The notes beneath the pieces were generated by a model, which worked only from the letters and a program-made list of their open reading frames with translations, was not told the DNA's origin and ran no database searches. Source: Prochilodus magdalenae (taxonomy: Eukaryota > Chordata > Actinopteri > Characiformes > Prochilodontidae). From it: a DNA stretch of 64,000 bases. Location of the stretch: contig JAMWET010003460.1 of NCBI GenBank assembly GCA_024036415.1, forward strand, positions 72,001-136,000, written 5' to 3'. Positions 12,136 to 24,399 of the stretch are shown one piece after another. Every line of letters starts with the position of its first letter. The stretch's first letter is position 1. The position numbers and the translations under genes are program-made.

Positions 12136-12284
12136 AAGAGCAAGAGAATAAAGAAGGGTTATGGAGAGAGAGAAATGCACTTCTGTTGAGCCGTGTTTTC
12201 CGAATGGTTGGCTACTGACATCCACTAGCCGAATATCCAGCATCAGTCAAATGCTTCTGGCTGCGGTGCTTTTCTCCAGCTGAG

Positions 12285-12425
12285 CTAGGAGAGCCCGGGG
12301 GCCATTAATGTTTGATACGTACACGCCACGCCTGACATATTACAACTTATTACTGAAATATTCATGCCCAGCGGAGTGAAATATTAATGCAGCAGCGATT
12401 CGCCAGTTAAAATGCACTTGACCGG
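12285..12425. promoter_or_regulatory. candidate conserved noncoding element
   Basis: A short unique segment rich in ATTAATG and AATATTCATG words, suited to homeodomain and POU factors (12,305-12,415), within otherwise repetitive DNA. It has no coding potential. Inference only. Confidence 0.25.
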
Positions 12426-12949
12426 ATCTGAGGGGTGGCGGGGCATGCGGCGTGTGGGTCTGAGCATGCCTGTACGCTCCGTGGGGTCCATGGAGGCAGG
12501 AATCATTTGGCAGGCCGGTAATGACTTGGTAACCTTATTACCTTATTTTCACATATACATATGAGGCAGATTGTTGCATACTAATACACGGAGGCAGAAA
12601 AATAAACATCGCAAACATTTGGACATGATACATCTATCTATCTATCATTCTACATATACATACTGTATATATATATTCACACACCAGACCAAAGATGAGT
12701 CACCTTGTGGGTTTGGGTTGGTAGTAACTTCGGGCTCCTGCAGATGGCGCTGCATGAGGATGATGGGGCTATAAATATCTGCAGGGTATTGTAGTGACGG
12801 GGTTTTTCTTTCATTTTAACATATTTTATGTTATTATTTATACACATGTGCTATACACATTAGTATTTTCAATGTATAAATATATAAATATTAATATCAC
12901 ATATGAATATAGGCAACTTGAAAAAATTAAAAGGCTAGAGCAAATAAAC

Positions 12950-12956
<7 letters not shown>

Positions 12957-13019
<63 letters not shown>

Positions 13020-13203
13020 ACAGTTAACAAATAAAACAAATATAAACACATATCTATTTTTTAAATATATGATTATATAAATTAAATATAATTTAAACCA
13101 ATTAAACCATTAAATCAACTTGACATTAGAGGGATGAATAATATAAACTATATATACACATATACATACATATATATACACATATACATACATATATATA
13201 CAC

Positions 13204-13239
<36 letters not shown>

Positions 13240-13390
13240 CATATACACATACACATACATATATACACATATATATACACATACATATATACACATATAT
13301 ATACACATATACATACATATATATACACATATACATACATATATATACACATATACATACATATATACACACATATACATATATATTTTT
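12957..13390. repeat. (TA)n and TATACACATA-type arrays
   Basis: (TA)n covers 12,957-13,014. A second array of about 20-bp TATATACACATATACATACA units covers 13,143-13,390, with (TA)n near 13,205-13,235. Open frames on both strands are repeat artefacts. Confidence 0.95.
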
Positions 13391-13579
13391 TATTTATGTG
13401 CATGTATAGTTTATATTATTCATCCCTCTCAGGCCAGGCTCTTATACTTACACTGGCCTGGGGTCCTGAACAGTTACCTGGCTTGCCTGGTGGGACGCAG
13501 CACCTCTGGGTTCTTATGTAAAGGTATTAAACCTATAAGACACATGGTCCTGATTATCTAGCCTTCTCGTTTCCAATTG

Positions 13580-13805
13580 CTTGTAACTACATGACATGCA
13601 GCACAGATATGGAAATGCACTTGAAGCATCCCTCTCCCTGCTTATTACTGCGTCCGGCATTCGGAAAGGCAAAACTAAATTATAAATTACTGACAGATAA
13701 GAATCCTTCGCCTGACGTTACCTCGGATGACTCTGGGCTCGCTACGTGGTGCTATTATTTGTCATCTAAACCGGTGATTGTGTTTGCGGTAGGCCAGGCC
13801 GACAG
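13580..13805. promoter_or_regulatory. candidate conserved noncoding element
   Basis: Unique sequence with TAAATTATAAATTACTGACA (13,676-13,695) and neighbouring AT-core words; no repeat similarity seen in the window. A 73-codon frame covers it but resembles no family. Confidence 0.25.
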
Positions 13806-14058
13806 TAAGTAATAACATATACGAGCCTCTGTAGTCTATTACAGGACTGGCCTGGGAGGAGAGAGGCTACACAGCCAATCAATAACCAGCCCGGGGTGAG
13901 GAAAGGAATCCAATTGGATATTAAAACAGACAAAACATTCTATATAATGAAGAGACCAACAAACAGGAAATACAGGGTAACGTCTGCACCGCCGTACCTG
14001 CGAACTACACTGTGAGCACTCACCCATAACATCATTCCCTACGCCATGAGTTAACCTA

Positions 14059-14940
14059 CACTGCCAAAGGAATTCGCTCGTCTGCCTTCACATGCATATG
14101 AACTCGAGTGACATCCCGTTCTTAATCCATAGGGTTTAGTATGATGTCGGCCCACCCTTTACAGCTGTAACAGCTTCATCTCTTCTGGGAAGGCTTTCCA
14201 TGAGGTTTAGGAATGTGGTTATGGGAATTTCTGACCATTCTTCCAGAAGAGCATTAGGGAGGACAGAAACTGTGGATGAGATGGATGTTGGACAAGAAGG
14301 CCTAGAACCCAGACTCGTCCATCGGATTGCCAGATGGCGACGTGTGATTGGCCACTCCAGAGAACACGTCTCCACTGCACTAAAGTCCAGTGGCGGCGCT
14401 TTACACCACTGCTTTCGATGCTCTGCATTACGCTTGGTGGTGTAAGGCTTGGATGCAGCTGCTCGGCCATGGAAACCCATTCCATGAAGCTCTACACACT
14501 GATCTTGATCTGATCTGAAGGACACATGAAGTTTGGAGGTCTGTAGTGACTGACTCTGCAGAAAGTTGGTGACCTCTGTGCACTATGACCCTCAGCATCC
14601 GCTGACCCCACTCTGTCGTTTTACATGGTCTAGCACTTTGTGGCTGAGCTGCTGTCGTTCCCATTCACTCCCACTGTGTTATAATCCCACTGCCAGTGGA
14701 CTGTGGAATATTTAGTAGTGAGGAGATTTCAGGACTGGACTTGTTGCGCAGGTGGTACCCTATCACTGTACCATGCTGGACTTACTGAGCTCCTGAGAGC
14801 GACCCATTCTCTCACTAATGTCTGTAGAACCAGTCTGGATGTCTAAGTCCTTGGTTTTATACACCTGTGGCCATGGAAGTGATTGGAACACCTGAATTCG
14901 GTGATTTGGATGGGGAGTGAATACTTTTGCCAATATAGTG
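14059..14940 (-). mobile_element. Tc1-like family A, end-to-end but core-deleted copy
   Basis: The left end CACTGCCAAAGGAATTCGC (14,059) follows a TA. The right end ATACTTTTGCCAATATAGTG closes at 14,940, so both termini survive. The minus-strand frame 14,136-14,525 joins N-terminal transposase (VELHGMGFHGRAAASK) directly to the C-terminus (ALLEEWSEIPI, then LPRRDEAVTAV). The whole DDE core is missing. It is a non-autonomous derivative. Confidence 0.85.
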
Positions 14941-15052
14941 ACTTATATCATGAAAGCATTTTTCCCCAGTTCAAATGACTACTCTTAACCCTCAGTTAGG
15001 GTTTCCAGACAGCATCGTACAGCATTCGTATGCGTTGGTATTCAAGTGAGAA

Positions 15053-15110
15053 GCGCAATTAATGAATTATGTAACGTGTAATTCATTAACGCTATTATTA
15101 TTAATTGCGC
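15053..15110. promoter_or_regulatory. nested palindrome of homeodomain-type cores
   Basis: The outer 11-bp arms GCGCAATTAAT (15,053-15,063) and ATTAATTGCGC (15,100-15,110) are perfect reverse complements. The inner arms TTAATGAATTA (15,059-15,069) and TAATTCATTAA (15,079-15,089) are also perfect. The arms carry several TAAT/ATTA homeodomain cores. It may be a regulatory element or a structure-forming site. Confidence 0.5.
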
Positions 15111-15400
15111 GTCTACTTTCCGGAGACTGAAGCTATCTTCCACCACCATTCATAATCAGTCAGAATGATAGATGCTAAAGGTACTATTACATAATGAGAG
15201 AGGAAGTCAAAGCCTTTCAGACTACATTCCCACCAAATGTGCTTCTCAGAGGAATAAATGGGCCTTGACTCTTTGATTTGATTGATTATGTAAAATAAGC
15301 TTTAAAAATATAAGTGAATACATTTATGAATCGTACAGGAACAGTAGGAAGACCCAGGGAAGCGTGTGGCAGAGAGATGATCTATAACTGCTATATAATA

Positions 15401-15876
15401 CCAGTCCACCCGTCTAAAGTTTGGACACACCCAGATAAATGGATGTTGTTGGTGATCTTAAAGACTCTATACTTACACTTAACCGCTCCAACTGATGATA
15501 CATCAGACACAATGCATATCCTGATATACCATATATACTTTTGATGTATCACTGTATCATATTTCTGCCATATAGCCACCTCTAATATATATTTTGGTGA
15601 ACAGGTCCTATAGTTCCCCTTTCACTGTAGTGAATATTAATGATGGACAGACCAATAGAATTGGCCAAACCTGCGTAGAAATAAATCTGGTCCTATCAGC
15701 CTCTACTGTAGGTTATCCACCTGTAAAGCTCCATTTTGGAGGTTTTTAAGGTGGACTGTATAATTCCAAGAGTGCTATTTTATAATTTGATGTCTTCACG
15801 TTTATTCCAAAGGAAAGTATTAGGCTAGGAATATGGTAAATCTTCTATCAGTAGCCGTGTCTAAACTTTTGACTGG
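15401..15876. mobile_element. 476-bp MITE with Tc1-type ends
   Basis: The left end starts CCAGTC and continues CTAAAGTTTGGACACACC. The right end, in reverse complement, starts CCAGTCAAAAGTTTAGACAC. TA dinucleotides flank both ends (15,399-15,400 and 15,877-15,878), as expected for Tc1/mariner insertion. No transposase remains. A partial relative lies at 42,307-42,415. Confidence 0.75.
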
Positions 15877-16324
15877 TAGTCTGGCAGTGATCTACATCTG
15901 GTCCAAACATTTGTTTAAATTCCCCAGAGATCTAGTCGCCCACATATACGCAAACTTTCAGCTACATCCGCCATTTTGAATGTTGAATATGCCATTCAGG
16001 TGGATTATGTGGAGTTAGTCATTTTAGGGACTGGGGTTTCCATACTGCTACTTCTATATACAAATGGAGAATTTATTTTTCATCAGCTGACCATAAATAA
16101 GTAATAATGACTTGAAGAGGTCCATGTTAGGAGCACTGCCCTTATGAAACGATAATATATGGCAATGTATTGGAAAATATAGTGCAATATATTAATAAAT
16201 AACATATTGAAAACAAATGCATATATTTGTCCATTTGTGATAGCACTGAAGCTGGTATAATACTAGCTTTTCATATATCGTATGGTCGCTGTACTTATAA
16301 AGAATATAAACAGGTATAGACTCA

Positions 16325-16680
16325 TATGTATTTCTCCAAAATGGGCAACTTTACAGGATATAGGCCAATAAACATACTGCCATTTCATTTAATGGTTTCC
16401 CATAGTCATTTAATATATTGATACAATACATCGTTTCATAAGGGTGAACTGGTTTCATATCGTCGCTTCCAAAGTAAAAAAGGCAAAATGGCAACTTTAC
16501 AAGAGAGGTTAATTTCTGTTTTCCATTCTTTTGGGCTGTTTCTGTAAGTCCATTCATAATGAAATTTCTACACAGTATAAACAGCAGCTCATGTGATCAA
16601 ATGAGGCAAAAAAGTAAAAACCAACAAAAATGGAAATACATGTTTTTCTTTGTACAGCGTCGATATTTGGGTTTGTTTCT
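16325..16680. repeat. dispersed repeat, copy 1 (partner at 41.15 kb)
   Basis: The segments around TGGCAACTTTACAAGAGAGG, ATGAAATTTCTACA, ATGTGATCAAATGAGGCA and ATACATGTTTTTC occur in the same order at 41,150-41,378. No coding content is seen; the class is unknown. It is probably an old non-autonomous DNA element. Confidence 0.65.
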
Positions 16681-16867
16681 TACGTAACTTTTGCCATAAA
16701 GACAAAGGATAGCATAACCCCACCAGAGCCCCAAAGAAAGTTCATGTCTAAACTTGAACTCAGTTTCTTTAGAGTGGATCTTCTGTGTCTGCTGTCTACA
16801 AATTACGGTATGTGGAAAATGGCAATCATCGGGGGCCAAGCACTGGGCATCAGAGGGAGACAGTAAA

Positions 16868-17160
16868 ATACTGGAGGTCAGTCGTGGACTGGAGGTTAGG
16901 GAACCAGCCTTGTGACCAGACGCTTGGCGGTTCAATTCTTTGAACCGACAGTAATGACTGGAGTGCCCTTGAGCAAGGCACCTAACCCCAACTGCTCCTC
17001 GGGCGCCATGGGCATGGTTTGCCCATATGGCCCCCTAGTGTGTGTTCACTAGCATGTGTGTATGAGTGTGTTTCACTTCATTTTACGGATGGGTGAACCA
17101 AATTCCTCTGTGTGTAAACACAGATGGCCAGAAATGGCCCTAAACTCTCCACTCAGGAAA
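16868..17160 (+). repeat. V-SINE-like tRNA-derived SINE
   Basis: The plus strand has a tRNA-like head, A box TGGACTGGAGG (16,885-16,895) and B box GGTTCAATTCT (16,929-16,939), followed by a CCTTGAGCAAGGCACCTAAC core (16,970-16,989). That order is typical of fish V-SINEs. Transcription would be by RNA polymerase III. The 3' part is diverged. Confidence 0.75.
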
Positions 17161-18880
17161 TGACTGGCCTCACCCAAAACAAAAAGGCAAACTTTTTATA
17201 ACTGGCCTCATAAAAGCCAAATGCATATAAAGTTTAGCAGTGCCGAAGTAGCAGTATTTCATGTGCTGTTAGTGTTAGGGTATAACGTGCATGTGCCATG
17301 TTCTTGACAGCCAAAGAAGAGGTGTAGCATGCAAATATGATTAGCTTTTGACTACTAGCCTGTACCTGTGAAGAACACAAGTTGCCTGATTGTTGACTGG
17401 AATGAGTAATGTTCCCAGGGTTTAGTGAATTACACTGGAGTAGAAGACTTCAACAGAGCACTGTATCCCTGCAGTCTGAGAGCGCTTTCATTGCTGTCAG
17501 CTCACAATGCGGATAGCATTACAATGGCTATGAGTCAAAACTACTTTTTAGCCGTGAGCTAAAGTAGAAGACCTGTTATTATGAGACTTCAAGGGCGCTC
17601 TCACTACAGGCCTCTGTTTATCCAGTGTGAGGCTGCCACATTTTGAACACACTGACCTTTTTGAACCTCGGAAGCCCTCAAAATAGAAAGAAGCACAATG
17701 TCTGGAGTTGCATAACGGCTAGGCTAAATGAGCAAAGCCATTCCAAAGCAATGTGCACCAGGAATTCATACTGAAATTACAAGACTACTATCCCTGAATT
17801 GATGTTAATGTTTCTTCTCTTGAGCCTACCTCTTACAAGCTCCTAATGAAATCCAAACACCAACATTATCCGTTCAACCGCTACAGGGGATTATATAACT
17901 CTGAGTCAATATATCTGATTCCGAGAGATGCCTCATCAACTTCTCATGGTTACTGGAAGCCATATATCTCCTGAATGCACTGGGATATCATACCTTTGCC
18001 GTGTGTGTGTGTGTAACCTGTTGCAGCTACTGTGCACCATTACCTCCAATGAGAACCCACCACTGTCAATGTCCTATTGGGCACCTAGGGAGGTGTTTAG
18101 CAAGCTCAAAGCCATGGAATGCCTTCAAAAATGGGTGGTACCAAAAAAGGGGCTTCTATTTTCTAAGTTCCTTCTGTTCCCAAGGCCTTATCAAGAATGT
18201 CCTCCAAAAATGTTCTGTTAAGCCCAAAAGGTTAAATCCATGGCCAAGATGTGTTTAGGAATTGCAGTTAGGAAGATCTGGTGAGTCCAGGCAAGACGAC
18301 CAAGACAGACGAAACTGCTTGTTTGTTGAAATAAACCTGTGCAGATCTACAGGAACATCAAGATTGGTGGTGCACTTTTCCAGTGACCTACATGGAGTCA
18401 TCAGAAGAAAGCATGACCTGCAACTAAATGCATGTATGTTGCTTGTGAACTGATTAAGTTCAGCATTTAATGCAAAGATCACCTAGCTTACTGTGGTTCT
18501 GGTTCTATTATGCCTTGGGGTTCTATGGCACAATGTGGGACAGGAAACACTGGATGGGTAGATGAAGGGTTTCCAATAAATATCAGCAGGTTTTATAAGT
18601 AAATAAGAGAGTCAGTAAAAAACTGAATATACTAGTAGCTGACTTCTACGACAAGACAATGACCCTAAACACACCCTTAAAGGCCACCATAGACTATATT
18701 AGATATAGTGGAACAGTGCTAGATGAGTGGGTCGCCAGGTAAATTAGAGATCACAGGCTTATAGCTGTACAAAACCATAGAGTTCCCCCTGTGAAACGAA
18801 ATCAAGCAACTGTGTTCAAAGCTGTAAAACTGTGCACTACAACTAACTAAAAACGACAGTAGACGACGAGTTAACTTCAT
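17161..18880. other. no gene recognised
   Basis: No family resemblance in any frame. A short cluster of open frames at 17,928-18,480 overlaps on both strands and has no recognisable domain. Confidence 0.4.
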
Positions 18881-18892
18881 TAAGATGACAGG

Positions 18893-19415
18893 AACAAAGA
18901 ACTGGGCTTGATGCTCATACAGCTAAAAGCCAAAGGAGGTTTATTTGACAAGTCGATGATCAAGCACAACAGATAATTCAGGTAATCATAACAAAAGGGG
19001 TAATGCAGGCTCGGAGGCAGAGAGACAAAAACCAGAAAGTTAGACAGACCAGTGAACGACTCCAAATGGGGCAAAAAGGAGAATCGAGAACCAGAGAGGC
19101 AAAACAACCCGGTACACAAATCAAAGGGGATGAGCGAAAGAGAGAGAGTCAAAGACAAAGAAGGTCAGAGGCCGAGATATGGGCAAACGCCAAGAAAGGC
19201 TTAGAGATGCAAACATGGGTTTGGCAAAACTTCGCAGTGACTGAGTGTTTGTGAGGGGTTTAAACAGAGTGAGGGGAACGAGCAGCAGGTGTGTGTGATA
19301 TAGAGAGAGACTGGAATGTGATTGGCTGACTGGGGACATGTCATCGGACAATGCATTCTGGGAATGGAGTCCAGGAGACCAACGGAGAGAGCAGGGACAA
19401 CAGGAGGCATGACAT
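18893..19415. repeat. possible LTR-type or other dispersed repeat
   Basis: A purine-rich segment contains GGAGGTTTATTTGACAAG near the left end and ends GGAGGCATGACA at 19,415. On the minus strand it would begin TGTCATGCC, as some fish LTRs do. No second copy in the window supports this, so the class is uncertain. Confidence 0.3.
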
Positions 19416-19842
19416 AACTAAATGAAGAGAGGTATTCAGATCTTGGCGTGCGGCTTTACACATGCCAGTGTTAAGTGAAGTGACGTTAAGTGGACTCTGT
19501 ATTAATGCACCATGTCATCAAAAAGTACTGCACCCTTCATGGAATGAGCAATACTCAACGGCAGGTGCGGGCTACTGTTGATGAGCTACATACTCGATGG
19601 ACCAATAACTTACAGCAGTTATTATTATAAATCATAAATGGCCTTTTAAACATTGATGTATTTATGAAAAAGTGTTTTTGTCAGAGACAGAGTTGTACCT
19701 ATGAGACCACTCGCTGCATATGGCTTAACTGAAAAATTATTTTTCTCAGGCCAAGCAAAGCAAAGCACCAACCTTAATGACTAATGTGTATTATTGGGGG
19801 GCAAGGGCAGTAACCAGGGTCACCTTTACCATCTCCAGGAAT

Positions 19843-20060
19843 TTACATTTACAGTATTTAGCTGACGCTCTTATCCAGAGCGACTTACAAGGTTAATCAT
19901 ATTACAGGTGGGTAATGTAGTGTTAGGAGTCTTGCCCAAGGACCCGTATTGGTGTAGCACAGCATAGTCACCCAGACTGGGATTCAAACCCCAGTCTCCC
20001 ACATGTAGTGATGGCTCCTTAGGAGGTAGTGGTGTTATCTGCTGAGCTACTCCAACCAGG
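19843..20060 (-). repeat. tRNA-derived SINE with L2-like 3' tail, copy 2
   Basis: Minus strand: A box TAGCTCAGCAG (20,039-20,049) and B box GGTTTGAATCC (19,980-19,990). The L2-like tail CTCTTATCCAGAGCGACTTA sits at 19,868-19,887, and TTTACATTTACA ends it near 19,845. It is a better-preserved relative of the copy at 4.73 kb. Confidence 0.85.
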
Positions 20061-20159
20061 AATGGCGTTTGATATCCGATGCATACCTGATCAGGTTGAT
20101 CCGATGCGGGCTTTGACTTGGTGCACCATACAGTATTTGACCTTTTCCGGCTGCAGCTG

Positions 20160-20580
20160 GGCTGCATTATTATATCAACACAGTCGTTTCAGCAAATGAT
20201 GACATTGCCAATAGACTGTCAGAACACATGAATCCAGCCGGGAAGGTCAGGAAGCAAAGCAAATCGGATTTGAGCAGCAGGGATCGCTGTCTAAGTTGCT
20301 CGGTGTGTATATTCAGCCATGGACGAGAAAGCCTCTGCGTGCTTCACAAACTATCCTTTGGCCCTGCGTCGCGTGGCTCGATGTTGGTTGCGCCATCATT
20401 GGTAAACAGGAGCTGCCGTGTGCGGTGGGGCCATGGTCCAGCGTCGGCTTTTCCGTTTATTCCCGCGCTAGCCGTTGACTTGTTAGCGCTTTGCGAGCGC
20501 TCCGAGAGGCCCGTTGTGCATTTAACGTCTGTGGGCTTTTTTAAACAGTCCTGATTAGTGTGCGTTTCATGAATTGCTGA
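20160..20580. other. unique sequence, no gene recognised
   Basis: GC-balanced, non-repetitive stretch between a SINE and CA arrays. A 108-codon plus-strand frame (20,228-20,554) has no recognisable family. It could hold an untranslated exon or a regulatory element. Confidence 0.3.
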
Positions 20581-20708
20581 CAGCGTTTGGACAGTTGCAG
20601 TCTAGCTCTCTCCTTCTCTTTCTCTCCCTCTCTTTCTCTATCTTTCTTTCCTGCGATCAATATCACTCCCGTTTTTGCCTCAGCCACCAACAGCACACAT
20701 TAATTCCA

Positions 20709-20987
<279 letters not shown>

Positions 20988-21109
20988 ATTATTTACAGCC
21001 CTGTGTAGCGGGGCAAATCAATAGTTTAATATCAGTGCTTGTGCAGTGCAGGGTTTTCTCTCTATCAGACAGCCAGCCAGACCGATGCACAAACACATCA
21101 AGGTGCACA

Positions 21110-21654
21110 CACACTTCAGCACGCACAGGCACTGGCACTGTGACAGCACACACACACACACACACACACACCTTTAGCCTTTTAAAGGTGCCATGGAGTG
21201 GAAAACTGTATGTTGAATAAAAGAGAGCTCAGTACATAGAACCAGCATCGTACGAAACTTCACTCAGCGATTACCTCTATAGACACACTAGCCAAGTTTC
21301 ATGATGATTGGTTAATGCTAAGCCTTACAAATGCCTGCTGAAAGTTGATTGGCTAATAGGGGTGGTAAAATTTGATGTGACAAGTCATTCTCAGAAATTC
21401 GCTTGGAGTGTGTCTCGAAGACGAAGTCTGCAAAGTTGCAGCTTGATCGAACATACTGGCTGCGGAGAAACAGCTGGAAACATATGTGTTGCGCGTGTAG
21501 CGCCCCCTATGGATGTAAATGCACCAAACCTGAATCGCACTTCAGCACACAGAGGCTGGCAATGGCACTGTGACCACATGCACACACACGCGCATACACA
21601 CATACACACGCACACACTCACACACATACACACACACACACACACGCACGCACA

Positions 21655-21738
<84 letters not shown>

Positions 21739-22170
21739 CACACACATACACACACACACACACACGCACACACTCACACACATACACACACACAGACACA
21801 CACACGCACGCACACACGCACATACACGCGCATACACACACACACGCATACACACACGCGCACACACACAGACACAGACATGCACTCACACATACACACG
21901 CACACACACACACGCACATACACTCACACACGCACATACACACACGCACACACTCACACGCACACACTCACACGCGCATACACACACGCACACACACTCA
22001 CACACGCACACACACATTCACGCACGCGCATACACACACGCACACACACACACACACACTCACACACGCACACACACACGCACACACACACACGCATACA
22101 CACACGCACACACACACACGCACACACACGCATACATACACACACACACACACGCACACACACAGACCTT
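21110..22170. repeat. duplicated flank plus compound (CA)n array
   Basis: CACTTCAGCACGCACAGGC followed by (CA)n at 21,110-21,172 is echoed by CACTTCAGCACACAGAGGC followed by a much longer compound CA/CG/TA array at 21,538-22,166. The flank and array seem to have been duplicated together. Long open frames through the array are artefacts. Confidence 0.85.
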
Positions 22171-22257
22171 CAGATTTTCAGCAGGCATGGGTGATGTTCG
22201 TCTATGAATGAGGCTGAACTGGGTTTCTTTTTACCAGTTTCTCAATCTAGCGCTCCA

Positions 22258-23165
22258 GCGTGTATAGGTGCCAGAATGGATCTGCAGCCGGAACAGGAAG
22301 CCAGCTTTGCCGAAATCTCGGACAACTTTCATTAGAAGCTGTTCTCAAAACATGGGCAATAAGCAACCATCTAGCAACTTTACTCTTTAGGACACCAAAG
22401 CAAGCGCCTGGCAACCCCCCATGCAACCACTTGGGATACCAAAGTGCCTGGCACCATTTAAGCCAGCTTAAGATGCACAGCCATTTTGCCTTTTCTTTAG
22501 GGAATGCATGTTTCTAGCTCAAGGTTTTGAAACTCCTGTTTGTCCAATTGTGTTTCCATGAAGTTCCTCTTTCTGCTGGTTTTCCTGTGAAAGTCCGTTT
22601 CTGTTTGCTTTCCTGTGACGTTCCCTTTCTTTGTGTAGGTGCCAAAATGGAACTGCAGCACTGCTAAAGAAATAGGAAGTCAACGTTAACAGGATCTCAG
22701 ACAACGTTGATCAGAAGCTGTAGTTCACTCCCAACAGTTTCTTGGACAATTCCTTGGACAATGGCAACCATCTAGAACCCTCCCAAAGCAACCACCTGGG
22801 ATACCAAAGCAAGTGCCTGGCACCATTTTAGGTAGCGTCAGCGTAAGCACATTCCCATGTGACATTCCCCTTTTCCTCTTGTTTTCCTGTGACGTTCCTC
22901 TTCTTTGTATAGGCACCAGGCTGGAACTCCAGTACTGGTTAAGGAATAGGAAGCCTATTGTAGTGTAGTTCACTCCTCACTCTGAACAGTTTCTCAATCT
23001 CTGGACAACAGCAACCACAAGCAACCACTTTGGACACCAAAGCAAGCACCTAGCACCATTTTAGCCAAGCTCCACAGTCATTCCGCATTTTCTTCATGAA
23101 ATGCACTTTTCTAGCTCCAGGTATGAAAACTGCTTGTTTTCCTGAGACGTTCCGCTTCTTAGCGG
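22258..23165. repeat. degenerate tandem repeat, three units of about 270-370 bp
   Basis: Three successive units begin near 22,260, 22,636 and 22,906. Each starts with GTGTAGGTGCCAAAATGGA-like sequence, then an AATAGGAAG-like string, ACCAAAGCAAG-CCTGGCACCATTT, and GTTTTCCTGTGACGTTCC. The units differ by indels. No coding content is evident. Confidence 0.8.
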
Positions 23166-23476
23166 ATGTGGATTACCTTCTATCTAATATCCAATATTCC
23201 CTGAAAAATGAATAAATTATGGATAAAATGCTGTTTAGACTGGCAATGGATGGCCTCAGCCTATATCGATCTCTAAAACAACAGTGTTTGGTTTTAACTT
23301 TGGGAACACCGGTATGTATATGCTCCGAGTTGGACACTTGGGGGTGGGGTATGTTTTATTATTTGTATTATTTTATTTATTCATCTAAATCATTTTTTAA
23401 CAAAGGGGAAAAAAGAACACAGAAGAACTAACACGGAAAAACAAAAAACACAGTTCTGAATTCTGTGAAAAGCCGA

Positions 23477-24399
23477 GTAGCACGTTACAGATCGGTGGTA
23501 AGTAGGTAATGATATGGTAATTTTATGGTAAATTGTATTTAATTATTAATTAAATGCCAATTTACTAGTTATTACTAAATAATAAATCAGAAGTAGTAAG
23601 TGTTAACAAGGTCGTTATGAAATGGTAAAATAATAGTCACAAGTTGTACTTACATTAAAACCTACCTGATTATCACTACAACTGTTCACCTATTATACAT
23701 ACAGAACTATAAAATAATGTTATAGATGTACCTCATCTATTCCTGGGTAACTGTACAGGGATATAGGTGGGCCTACATGGGAAGCACAAGACCATTTTGA
23801 ACTGATGTTATTACGTGATGAAGGTGTATAAACACATACCTGGTGAGAAATAAAACTAAACAAGTGAATTAATAATATTAATTATTAGTAATATATTAGT
23901 AATATACTAAAATTAATATTTTATAGCCCTGAAATCTGATAATTACAGCAGAACCACTTTATAGATTTTGGTTTAATAACTCGAACATTATATATTATAC
24001 ACATGTACTTTATTATTATTCATTAGGAACTAATAAATAAGCAGATCATTTTAGGTAAATAAAACTCATCACTATCATTTCATTACTAAATACTGATACC
24101 CTGACCATCTTTTCATTTATTAGTAATTAGAAGATGTGCATATAATATTTAGTAAAGCTATTATCATTGTGTTCCTGTTACATTACTGCCTCGTTACCAC
24201 TACCACTGTTCACTTATTATACATACAGAGTTATATAATAATACTTGGTTACCATCAGTTTACCATTTCATAACAGCCTTGTTAACACTCACTACAATTT
24301 CTGATTTATTATTTATTAGTAACAACTAGTAAATTGGCATTTAATGAATAAATTAGAGCCATAGCATTACCTACTTGCGACCAATCTGTAAAGTGCTAC
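23477..24399. mobile_element. 923-bp foldback element with long inverted ends
   Basis: The left end GTAGCACGTTACAGATCGGT (23,477) matches the reverse complement of the right end (GTAGCACTTTACAGATTGGT, closing at 24,399). Similarity continues about 170-230 bp inward, through AAATGCCAATTTACTAGTT and GTTATGAAATGGTAAA on each side. No transposase is present. No clear target duplication was found, so the superfamily is not assigned. Confidence 0.8.

Noticed and set aside
12794..13409. Open frames rich in Tyr-Ile
   Set aside because: Translations of TA/TATACACA arrays.
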